Notes under the pieces: model-generated
The model's input: only the letters and a program-made list of their open reading frames with translations
Told to the model about the DNA's origin: nothing
The model's database searches: none
Program-made: the position numbers and the translations under genes
Shown: in pieces, positions 35,475 through 45,560 of the stretch
How the letters are laid out: every line of letters begins with the position of its first letter
Numbering within the stretch: the first letter of the stretch is position 1
Assembly: GCF_032854445.1 (NCBI RefSeq)
Contig: NW_027018296.1
Span: forward strand, 1-45,560
Source: Liolophura sinensis
Taxonomy: Eukaryota > Mollusca > Polyplacophora > Chitonida > Chitonidae
Length of the DNA: 45,560 nt
Reading direction: 5' to 3'

Positions 35475-37671
35475 ATAAATATTGATGTCATAATCACGTG
35501 CCCAGCAACGGCTCTTACTCCATGGAAACTAGGGAAATTTGCAATTTTTTAACAGCTGCCGATGCCTGGCCCAATTCCGCATCTTTTCGAAACTTATAAA
35601 TGTGGGTCAGTGTTCAGTTGTACTTTTTACAGCAGACTGTATCAAGTACCTTGTGTTTTTTATGTACAAATGGTCTGGTTTTTCTACACGTAGATAAAGA
35701 CATTGAGATTGTCTTGCACTTAGAAGTAAGGCAATTGATGGGTGAGTTAAATGGGCTTAGCCCAAAGATTTCAGTTCTTCTGGGCTACCGAAGGGCACAT
35801 AACTTATAGTCAAAAGTTGAATATAGTAATGACCAGTCGCGATTGTACAGAGTACAGTGTAGCCGATTTCAATTAACAAAAAGACCAGGCAAAAATGCAA
35901 AAGTGGAAAAACTGTTCCAGTGCTGCTAGTAAGAGGCTAATTCGACGTATTTTGTGACGAGAAATCGAATGGTGCAAACCGCGTTGCTCTCCGACCAATA
36001 CTTTTGGCTGTAGTGGCAATTAAATGATCATTTATGTCATAATCACGTGCCCAGCAACGGCTCTTACTTCATGGAAATCAGGAAAATTTGCAATTTTTCA
36101 ACAGCTGAGGATTTCTGGCTCAATTCCGCATCTTTTGGCACCTTATTTATGTGGGTCTGTGGTCAGTTGTACTTTTTACAGCAGACTGTATCAAGTACCT
36201 TGTGTTTTTCATGTACAAATGGTCTGGTTTTTCTACACGTAGATAAAGACATTGAGATTGTCTTGCACTTAGAAGTAAGGCAATTGCTGGGTGAGTTAAA
36301 TGGGCTTAGCCCAAAGATTTCAGGTCTTCTGGGCTACCGAAGGGCACATAACTTATAGTCAAAAGTTGAATATAGTAATGACCAGTCGCGATTGTACAGA
36401 GTACAGTGTAGCCGATTTCAATTAACAAAAAGACCAGGTAAAAATGCAAAAGTGGAAAAACTGTTCCAGTTGCTGCTGGTAAGAGGCTAATCCGACGTAT
36501 TTTGTGACGAGAAATCGAATGGTGCAATCCGCGTTTCTTTCGGACTAATACTTTTGACTTCAGTGACATTTGAATGATCATTTATGTCATAATCACATGC
36601 CCAGCAACGGCTCTTACTCCATGGAAACCAGGGATATTTGCAATTTTTCAACAGCTGCCGATGTCTGGCTCAATTCCGCATCTTTTGGCACCTTACTGAA
36701 GTGGGTCAGTGTTCAGTTGAACTTTTTACAGCAGACTGTATCAAGTACCTTGTGTTTTTTATGTACATATGGTGTGGTTTTTCTACACGTAGATAAAGAC
36801 ATTGAGATTGTCTTCGACTTAGAAGTAAGGCAATTGCTGGGTGAGTTAAATGGTCTTAGCCCAAAGATTTGACGTCTTCTGATCTACCGAAGGGCACATA
36901 ACATATAGTCAAAAGTTGAATATAGTAATGACCAGTCGCGATGGTACAGAGTACAGTGTAGCCGATTTCAATTAACAAAAAGACCAGGCAAAAATGGAAA
37001 GTTGGAAAAATTGTTCCAGTGCTGCTAGTAAGAGGCTAATCCGACGTATTTTGTGACGAGAAATCGAATGGTGCAAACCGCGTTGCTCTCCGACCAATAC
37101 TTTTGGCTGTAGCGACAATTCAATGATCATTTATGCCATAATCACGTGCCCAGCAACGGCTCTTACTCCATGGAAACCAGGGAAATTTGCAATTTTTTAA
37201 CAGCTGCCGATGCCTGGCCCAATCCCGCATCTTTTGGCACCTTATAAATGTGGGTCAGTGTTTAGTTTAACTTTTTACAGCAGACTGTATCAAGTACCTT
37301 GTGTTTTTTATGTACAAATGGTCTGGTTTTTCTACACGTAGATAAAGACATTGAGATTGTCTTGCACTTAGAAGTAAGGCAATTGCTGGGTGAGTTAAAT
37401 GGGCTTAGCCCAAAGATTTGACGTCTTCTAGGCTACCGAAGAGCAGATAACATATAGTCAAAAGTTGAATATAGTAATGACCAGTCGCGATGGTACATAG
37501 TACAGTGTAGCCGATTTCAATTAACAAAAAGACCAGGTAAAAATGCAAAAGTGGAAAAACTGTTCCAGTGCTGCTGGTAAGAGGCTAATCCGACGTATTT
37601 TGTGACGACAACTCGAATGGTGCAAACCGCGTTGCTCTCCGACCAATACTTTTGGCTGTAGTGACAATTGA
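35475..37671. repeat. Start of the next 17-mer: K-L-M-N
   Basis: Monomers start at 35475 (K), 36024 (L), 36574 (M) and 37123 (N), displaced 9331-9336 bp from the K-L-M-N at 26144. N keeps its markers through GAAGAGCAGATAAC near 37440. It then changes to GACGACAACTCG near 37605 and GTAGTGACAATTG near 37658, where O would be expected next. The switch to the next HOR domain therefore falls inside this monomer, between about 37450 and 37610. Confidence 0.88.
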
Positions 37672-40600
37672 ATGATCATTGATGTCATAATCACGTGCCC
37701 AGCAACGGCTCTTACTCCATGGAAACCAGGGAAATTTGCAATTTTTCAACAGCTGCCGATACCTGGCTCAATTCCGCATCTTTTTGCACCTTATTCATGT
37801 GGGTCTGTGGTCAGTTGTACTTTTTACAGCAGACTGTATCAAGTACCTTGTGTTTTTTATGTACAAATGGTCTGGTTTTTCTACACGTAGATATAGACAT
37901 TGAGATTGTCTTGGACTTAGAAGTAAGACAATTGCTTGGTGAGTTAAATGGGCTTAGCCCAAAGATTTGACGTCTTCTGGGCTACCGAAGGGCACATAAC
38001 TTATAGTCAAAAGTTGAATATAGTAATGACCAGTCGCGATTGTACAGAGTACAGTGTAGCCGGTTTCAATTAACAAAAAGACCAGGCAAAAATGCAAAAT
38101 TGGAAAAACTGTTCCAGTGCTACTAGTAAAAGGCTAATCCGACGTATTTTGTGACGAGAAATCGAATGGTGCAATCCGCGTTGCTATCCGACCAATACAT
38201 TTGCCTGTAGTGACAATTGAATGATCATTTATGTCATAATCACGTGCCCAGCAACGGCTCTTACTCCATGGAAACCAGGGAGTTTGCAATTTTTCAACAG
38301 CTGCCGATACCTGGCCCAATTCCGCATCTTTTGGCACCTTATTCATGTGGGTCTGTGGTCAGTTGTACTTTTTACAGCAGACTGTATCAAGTACCTTGTT
38401 TTTTTTATGTACAAATGGTCTGGTTTTTCTACACGTAGATAAAGACATTGAGATTGTCTTGGACTTAGAAGTAAGACAATTGCTGGGTGAGTTAAATGGG
38501 CTTAGCCCAAAGATTTGACCTCTTCTGGGCTACCGAAGGGCACATAACTTATAGTCAAAAGTTGAATATAGTAATGACCAGTCGCGATTGTACAGAGTAC
38601 AGTGTAGCCGATTTCAATTAACAAAAAGACCAGGTAAAAATGCAAAAGTGGAAAAACTGTTCCAGTGCTGCTGGTAAGAGGCTAATCCGACGTATTTTGT
38701 GACGACAAATCGAATGGTGCAAACCGCGTTGCTCTCCGACCAATACTTTTGGCTGTAGTGACAATTGAATGATCATTGATGTCATAATCACGTGCCCAGC
38801 AACGGCTCTTACTCCATGGAAACCAGGAAATTTGCAATTTTTCAACAGCTACCGATGCCTGGCTCAATTCCGCATCTTTTGGCACCTTATAATTGTGGGT
38901 CAATGTTCAGATGTACATTTTACAGCAGACTGTATCAAGTACCTTGTGTTTTTTATGTACAAATGGTCTGGTTTTTCTACACGTAGATAAAGACATTGAG
39001 ATTGTCTTGCACTTAGAAGTAAGGCAATTGATGGGTGAGTTAAATGGGCTTAGCCCAAAGATTTCAGTTCTTCTGGGCTACCGAAGGGCACATAACTTAT
39101 AGTCAAAAGTTGAATATAGTAATGACCAGTCGCGATTGTACAGAGTACAGTGTAGCCGATTTCAATTAACAAAAAGACCAGGCAAAAATGCAAAAGTGTA
39201 AAAACTGGTCCAGTGCTGCTAGTAAGAGGCTAATTCGACGTATTTTGTGACGAGAAATCGAATGGTGCAAACCGCGTTGCTCTCCGACCAATACTTTTGG
39301 CTGTAGTGACAATTAAATGATCATTTATGTCATAATCACGTGCCCAGCAACGGCTCTTACTCCATGGAAACCAGGAAAATTTGCAATTTTTCAACAGTTG
39401 CCGATGCCTGGCCCAATTCCGCATCTTTTGGCACCTTATTCATGTGGGTCTGTGGTCAGTTGTACTTTTTACAGCAGACTGTATCAAGTACCTTGTTTTT
39501 TTATGTACAAATGGTCTGGTTTTTCTACAAGTAGATAAAGACATTGAGATTGTCTTGCACTTAGAAGTAAGGCAATTGCTGGGTGAGTTAAATGGGCTTA
39601 GCCCAAGGATTTGACGTCTTCTGGGCTACCGAAAGGCACATAACTTATAGTCAAAACTTGATATAGTAATCACCAGTCGCGATTGTACAAAGTACAGTGT
39701 AGCCGATTTCAATTAACAAAAAGACCAGGTAAAAATGCAAAAGTGGAAAAACTGTCCAGTGCTGCTGGTAAGAGGCTAATCCGACGTATTTGTGACGACA
39801 AATCGAATGGTGCAAACCGCGTTGCTCTCCGACCAATACTTTTGGCTGTAGTGACAATTAAATAATCATTTATGTCATAATCACGTGCCCAGCAACGGCT
39901 CTTACTCCATGGAAACCAGGAAAATTTGCAATTTTTCAACATCTGCCGATTTCTGGCTCAATTCCGCATCTTTTGGGCACCTTATTCCATGTGGGTCTGT
40001 GGTCAGTTGTACTTTTTACAGCAGACTGTATCAAGTACCTTGTTTTTTTTATGTACAAACGGTGTGGTTTTTCTACAACGTAGATAAAGACATTAAGATT
40101 GTCTTCGACTTAGAAAGTAAGGCAATTGCTGGGTGAGTTAAATGGTCTTAGCCCAAAGATTTGACGTCTTCTGATCTACGAAGGGCACATAACATATAGT
40201 CAAACAGTTGAATATAGTAATGACCAGTCGCGATGGTACATAGTACAGTGTAGCCGATTTCAATTAACAAAAAGACCAGGCAAAAATGGAAAGTTGGAAA
40301 AATTGTTCCAGTGCTGCTGGTAAGAGGCTAATCCGACGTATTTTGTGACGAGAAATCGAATGGTGCAAACCGCGTTGCTCTCCGACCAATACTTTTGGCT
40401 GTAGTGACAATTGAATGATCATTTATGCCATAATCACGTGCCCAGCAACGGCTCTTACTCCATGGAAACCAGGGAAATTTGCAATTTTTCAACAGCTGCC
40501 GATGCCTGGCTCAATTCCGCATCTTTTGGCACCTTACTGAAGTGGGTCAGTGTTCAGTTGTACTTTTTACAGCAGACTGTATCAAGTACCTTGTGTTTTT

Positions 40601-40963
40601 AATGTACAAATGGTGTGGTTTTTCTACACGTAGATAAAGACATTGAGATTGTCTTGGACTTAAAATTAAGGCAAATTGCTGGGTGAGTTAAATGGCTTAG
40701 CGCAAAGATTTCAGGTCTTCTGGGCTACCGAAGGGCACATAACTTATAGTCAAAAGTTGAATATAGTAATGACCAGTCGCGATTGTACAGAGTACAGTGT
40801 AGCCGGTTTCAATTAACAAAAAGACTAGGCAAAAATGCAAAAGTGGAAAAATTGTTCCAGTGCTGCTGATAAGAGGCTAATCCGACGTATTTTGTGACGA
40901 GAAATCGAATGGTGCAAACCGCGTTGCTCTCCGACCAATACTTTTGGCTGTAGTGACAATTGA
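37672..40963. repeat. 6-mer HOR domain, copy 1: Q-R-S-T-U-V
   Basis: Monomers start near 37672 (Q), 38221 (R), 38769 (S), 39317 (T), 39862 (U) and 40414 (V). Markers: Q has GATACCTGG, CTTTTTGCACC and AAGACAATTGCT; R has CCAGGGAGTTTGC and TTGACCTCTTC; S has CAGCTACCGATGCC, TTCAGATGTAC and ATTGATGGGTG; T has CCAGGAAAATTTGC with a C-less long T run; V has ACTTAAAATTAAGG and GCTGATAAGAGG. Q, R and S do not occur in the first 37 kb. The unit recurs 3292 bp later. T and U are rich in single-base indels. Confidence 0.87.
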
Positions 40964-43900
40964 ATGATCTTTTATGTCATAATCACGTGCCCAGCAACGG
41001 CTCTTACTCCATGGAAACCAGGGAAATTTGCAATTTTTCAACAGCTGCCGATACCTGGCTCAATTCCGCATCTTTTTGCACCTTATTCATGTGGGTCTGT
41101 GGTCAGTTGTACTTTTTACAGCAGACTGTATCAAGTACCTTGTGTTTTTTATGTACAATTGGTCTGGTTTTTCTACACGTAGATATAGACATTGAGATTG
41201 TCTTGGACTTAGAAGTAAGACAATTGCTGGGTGAGTTAAATGGGGCTTAGCCCAAAGATTTCAGGTCTTCTGGGCTACCGAAGGGCACATAACTTATAGT
41301 CAAAAGTTGAATATAGTAATGACCAGTCGCGATTGTACAGAGTACAGTGTAGCCGGTTTCAATTAACAAAAAGACCAGGCAAAAATGCAAAATTGGAAAA
41401 ACTGTTCAGTGCTACTAGTAAAAGGCTAATCCGACGTATTTTGTGACGAGAAATCGAATGGTGCAATCCGCGTTGCTATCCGACCAAATACATTTGCCTG
41501 TAGTGACAATTGAATGATCATTTATGTCATAATCACGTGCCCAGCAACGGCTCTTACTCCATGGAAACCAGGGAGTTTGCAATTTTTCAACAGCTGCCGA
41601 TACCTGGCCCAATTCCGCATCTTTTGGCACCTTATTCATGTGGTCTGTGGTCAGTTGTACTTTTTACAGCAGACTGTATCAAGTACCTTGTTTTTTTTAT
41701 GTACAAATGGTCTGGTTTTTCTACACGTAGATAAAGACATTGAGATTGTCTTGGACTTAGAAGTAAGACAATTGCTGGGTGAGTTAAATGGGCTTAGCCC
41801 AAAGATTTGACCTCTTCTGGGCTACCGAAGGGCACATAACTTATAGTCAAAAGTTGAATATAGTAATGACCAGTCGCGATTGTACAGAGTACAGTGTAGC
41901 CGATTTCAATTAACAAAAAGACCAGGTAAAAATGCAAAAGTGGAAAAACTGTTCCAGTGCTGCTGGTAAGAGGCTAATCCGACGTATTTTGTGACGACAA
42001 ATCGAATGGTGCAAACCGCGTTGCTCTCCGACCAATACTTTTGGCTGTAGTGACCAATTGAATGATCATTGATGTCATAATCACGTGCGCCAGCAACGGC
42101 TCTTACTCCATGGAAACCAGGGAAATTTGCAATTTTTCAACAGCTACCGATGCCTGGCTCAATTCCGCATCTTTTGGCACCTTATAAATGTGGGTCAGTG
42201 TTCAGATGTACTTTTTACAGCAGACTGTATCAAGTACCTTGTGTTTTTCATGTACAAATGGTCTGGTTTTTCTACCACGTAGATAAAGACATTGAGATTG
42301 TCTTGCACTTAGAAGTAAGGCAATTGATGGGTGAGTTAAATGGGCTTAGCCCAAAGATTTCAGGTCTTCTGGGCTACCGAAGGGCACATAACTTATAGTC
42401 AAAAGTTGAATATAGTAATGACCAGTCGCGATGTACAGAGTACAGTGTAGCCGGTTTCAATTAACAAAAAGACCAGGCAAAAATGCAAAAGTGGAAAAAC
42501 TCTTCCAGTGCTGCTAGTAAGAGGCTAATTAAGACGTAATTTGTGACGAGAAATCGAATGGTGCAAACCGCGTTGCTCTCCGACCAATACTTTTGGCTGT
42601 AGTGACAATTAAATGATCATTTATGTCATAATCACGTGCCCAGCAACGGCTCTTACTCCATGGAAACCAGGAAAATTTGCAATTTTTCAACAGCTGAGGA
42701 TTTCTGGCTCAATTCCGCATCTTTTGGCACCTTATTCATGTGGGTCTGTGGTCAGTTGTACTTTTTACAGCAGACTGTATCAAGTACCTTGTTTTTTTAT
42801 GTACAAATGGTCTGGTTTTTTCTACACGTAGAATAAAAGACATTGAGATTGTCTTGGACTTAGAAGTAAGGCAATTGCTGGGTGAGTTAAATGGGCTTAG
42901 CCAAGGATTTGACGTCTTCTGGGCTACCGAAAGGCACATAACTTATAGTCAAAACTTGAATATAGTAATGACCAGTCGCGATTGTACAAAGTACAGTGTA
43001 GCCGATTTCAATTAACAAAAAGACCAGGTAAAAATGCAAAAGTGAAAAAACTGTTCCAGTGCTGCTGGTAAGAGGCTAATCCGACGTATTTTGTGACGAC
43101 AAATCGAATGGTGCAAACCGCGTTGCTCTCCGACCAATACTTTTGCCTGTAGTGACAATTGAATGATCATTTATGTCATAATCACGTGCCCAGCAACGGC
43201 TCTTACTCCATGGAAACCAGGGAAATTTGCAATTTTTCAACAGCTACCGATGCCTGGCTCATTTCCGCCTCTTTTGGCACCTTACTGAAGTGGGTCAGTG
43301 TTCAGTTGTACTTTTTACAGCAGACTGTATCAAGTACCTTGTGTTTTTCATGTACAATTTGTATGGTTTTTCTACACGTAGATAAAGACATTGAGATTGT
43401 CTTGCACTTAGAAGTAAGGCAATTGCTGGGTGAGTTAAATGGGCTTAGCCCAAAGATTTCAGGTCTTCTGGGCTACCGAAGGGCACATAACTTATAGTCA
43501 AAAGTTGAATATAGTAATGACCAGTCGCGATTGTACAGAGTACAGTGTAGCCGATTTCAATTAACAAAAAGACCAGGTAAAAATGCAAAAGTGGAAAAAC
43601 TGTTCCAGTTGCTGCTGGTAAGAAGCTAATCCGACGTATTTTGTGACGAGAAATCGAATGGTGCAATCCGCGTTGCTCTCGTGACTAATACATTTGCCTG
43701 TAGTGACATTTGAATGATCATTTATGTCATAATCACGTGCCCAGCAACGGCTCTTACTCCATGGAAACCAGGGAAATTTGCAATTTTTCAACAGCTGCGA
43801 TGTCTGGCTCAATTCCGCATCTTTTGGCACCTTACTGAAGTGGGTCAGTGTTCAGTTGTACTTTTTACAGCAGACTGTATCAAGTACCTTGTGTTTTTTA

Positions 43901-44261
43901 TGTACAAATGGTGTGGTTTTTCTACACGTAGATAAAGACATTGAGATTGTCTTGGACTTAGAAGTAAGGCAATTGCTGGTTGAGTTAAATGGGCTTAGCC
44001 CAAAGATTTGACGTCTTCTGGGCTACCGAAGGGCACATAACTTATAAGTCAAAAGTTGAATATAGTAATGACCAGTCGCGATTGTACAGAGTACAGTGTA
44101 GCCGGTTTCAATTAACAAAAAGACCAGGCAAAAATGCAAAAGTGGAAAAATTGTTCCAGTGCTGCTGATAAGAGGCTAATCCGACGTATTTTGTGACGAG
44201 AAATCGAATGTGCAATCCGCGTTGCTCTGCGACCAATACTTTTGGCTGTAGTGACAATTGA
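40964..44261. repeat. 6-mer HOR domain, copy 2: Q-R-S-T-X-Y
   Basis: Monomers start near 40964 (Q), 41514 (R), 42062 (S), 42613 (T), 43163 (X) and 43714 (Y). Q to T repeat the preceding unit. The fifth monomer differs: X is C-like (TTACTGAAGTGG, TTCATGTACAATTTG) where U was D-like. Y has an M-like left end (GACATTTGAATG, GATGTCTGG), but its right half (GCCGGTTTC, GCTGATAAGAGG) matches V. The 6-mer is therefore only partly homogenised in its last two positions. Confidence 0.84.
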
Positions 44262-45560
44262 ATGATCATTTATGTCATAATCACGTGCCCAGCAAACGGC
44301 TCTTACTCCATGGAAACCAGGGAAATTTGCAATTTTTCAACAGCTGCCGATACCTGGCTCAATTCCGCATCTTTTTGCACCTTATTCATGTGGGTCTGTG
44401 GTCAGTTGTACTTTTTTACAGCAGACTGTATCAAGTACCTTGTGTTTTTTATGTACAATTGGTCTGGTTTTTCTACACGTAGATAAAGACATTGAGATTG
44501 TCTTGGACTTAGAAGTAAGACAATTGCTGGGTGAGTTAAATGGGCTTAGCCCAAAGATTTGACCTCTTCTGGGCTACCGAAGGGCACATAACTTATAGTC
44601 AAAAGTTGAATATAGTAATGACCAGTCGCGATTGTACAGAGTACAGTGTAGCCGATTTCAATTAACAAAAAGACCAGGTAAAAATGCAAAAGTGGAAAAA
44701 CTGTTCCAGTGCTGCTGGTAAGAGGCTAATCCGACGTATTTTGTGACGACAAATCGAATGGTGCAAACCGCGTTGCTCTCCGACCAATACTTTTGGCTGT
44801 AGTGACAATTGAATGATCATTGATGTCATAATCACGTGCCCAGCAACGGCTCTTACTCCATGGAAACCAGGGAAATTTGCAATTTTTCAACAGCTACCGA
44901 TGCCTGGCTCAATTCCGCATCTTTTGGCACCTTATAAATGTGGGTCAGTGTTCAGATGTACTTTTTACAGCAGACTGTATCAAGTACCTTGTGTTTTTCA
45001 TGTACAAATGGTCTGGTTTTTCTACACGTAGATAAAGACATTGAGATTGTCTTGCACTTAGAAGTAAGGCAATTGATGGGTGAGTTAAATGGGCTTAGCC
45101 CAAAGATTTCAGTTCTTCTGGGCTACCGAAGGGCACATAACTTATAGTCAAAAGTTGAATATAGTAATGACCAGTCGCGATTGTACAGAGTACAGTGTAG
45201 CCGGTTTCAATTAACAAAAAGACCAGGCAAAAATGCAAAAGTGTAAAAACTGTTCCAGTGCTGCTAGTAAGAGGCTAATTAGACGTATTTTGTGACGAGA
45301 AATCGAATGGTGCAAACCGCGTTGCTCTCCGACCAATACTTTTGGCTGTAGTGACAATTAAATGATCATTTATGTCATAATCACGTGCCCAGCAACGGCT
45401 CTTACTCCATGGAAACCAGGAAAATTTGCAATTTTTCAACAGCTGAGGATTTCTGGCTCAATTCCGCATCTTTTGGCACCTTATTCATGTGGGTCTGTGG
45501 TCAGTTGTACTTTTTTACAGCAGACTGTATCAAGTACCTTGTTTTTTTTATGTACAAATG
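44262..45560. repeat. Q/R hybrid, S, and partial T (right edge)
   Basis: The monomer at 44262 begins as Q (GATACCTGG, CTTTTTGCACC, ACAATTGGTCTGG) and ends as R (TTGACCTCTTC at about 44558, then CAGGTAAAAATG and GACGACAAATCG). S follows at 44813 and T at 45362, cut by the window edge after 199 bp. One monomer has been lost against Q-R-S-T by a Q-to-R exchange between about 44465 and 44555. The array continues beyond the window. Confidence 0.86.

Larger units (their letters stand above)
1..45560. repeat. Satellite DNA array, 549-bp monomers with higher-order repeats
   Basis: The whole window is one head-to-tail tandem repeat. The start motif ATGATCATT, or a variant, recurs 83 times from 311 to 45362, a mean spacing of 549.4 bp, with most monomers 548-551 bp long. 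All monomers run in the same direction; the only inverted DNA is at 25713-25876. Landmarks in order within a monomer: ATGATCAT, CACGTG, CCATGG, a GATGC/GCATC hairpin, a GTACTT..AAGTAC quasi-palindrome, a conserved CTACACGTAGATAAAGACAT block, GCAATTGC, GGGCTTAGCCC, TCGCGA, and a CAATACTTTTGGCTGTAG-like tail. Open frames are short and interrupted in different places in different monomers, so I call no gene. Such arrays typically form heterochromatin at centromeres or chromosome ends; that location is inference. The family is not one I recognise. Confidence 0.97.

Noticed and set aside
1-45560. CRISPR array or bacterial repeat region
   Set aside because: The repeats are contiguous 549-bp monomers with no unique spacers, no cas-like genes and no prokaryotic coding density.
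1-45560. Inserted transposon, tRNA or rRNA gene within the array
   Set aside because: Monomer spacing stays at 545-555 bp throughout, so nothing larger than a few bases is inserted. No cloverleaf-type sequence or internal A/B box promoter was seen.

Overview
The window is satellite DNA from end to end. It is a head-to-tail tandem array of a monomer of about 549 bp: 82 complete monomers, a 310-bp partial one at the left edge and a 199-bp partial one at the right edge. I found no credible protein gene, RNA gene, transposon or CRISPR array. A homogeneous array of long monomers arranged in higher-order repeats (HORs) points to eukaryotic constitutive heterochromatin, either centromeric/pericentromeric or subtelomeric. 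The taxon cannot be read from the sequence. CpG is not strongly depleted (about 15-18 per monomer by eye), which argues mildly against a typical mammal. I do not recognise this satellite family.

I set the monomer start at the palindrome ATGATCAT (or its variant ATAAATAT) and sorted the monomers into about 20 types by diagnostic variants, labelled A-P and Q-Y. Different types differ at many sites (roughly 5-10 per cent by eye, not computed). Copies of one type are nearly identical even when kilobases apart. This is the signature of HOR organisation, where the multi-monomer unit is what gets amplified.

Layout: 1-310, tail of a J monomer. 311-11312, two copies of a 10-mer HOR (A-B-C-D-E-F/P-G-H-I-J, about 5.5 kb). 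11313-17904, A-E, an F'/N' hybrid, K-O and a P/B hybrid. 17905-21749, a 7-mer (C-D-L'-M-N-O-P/B, 3845 bp) that repeats part of what precedes it. 21750-27237, C-D-E-F' followed by a duplicated 3-mer (N'-K-L). 26144-35474, one complete pass of a 17-mer (K-L-M-N-O-P-G-H-I-J-A-B-C-D-E-F'-N', 9331 bp). 35475-37671, the next K-L-M-N. 37672-45560, a different HOR domain built from a 6-mer (Q-R-S-T plus two variable monomers, about 3.3 kb).

Every shorter arrangement in 1-37671 can be derived from the 17-mer by unequal crossing over between two misaligned monomers. In most cases the hybrid monomer left behind is visible (F/P, F'/N', P/B, L/F'; Q/R in the last domain). One event differs: at 25713-25876 about 160 bp in the middle of one monomer is replaced, without length change, by an inverted copy of another monomer's downstream part. 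This creates a palindrome of about 325 bp centred on a small natural hairpin. It is either a real template-switch event or a long-read assembly artefact. Indel density also varies by zone, so assembly quality should be considered when reading fine detail.
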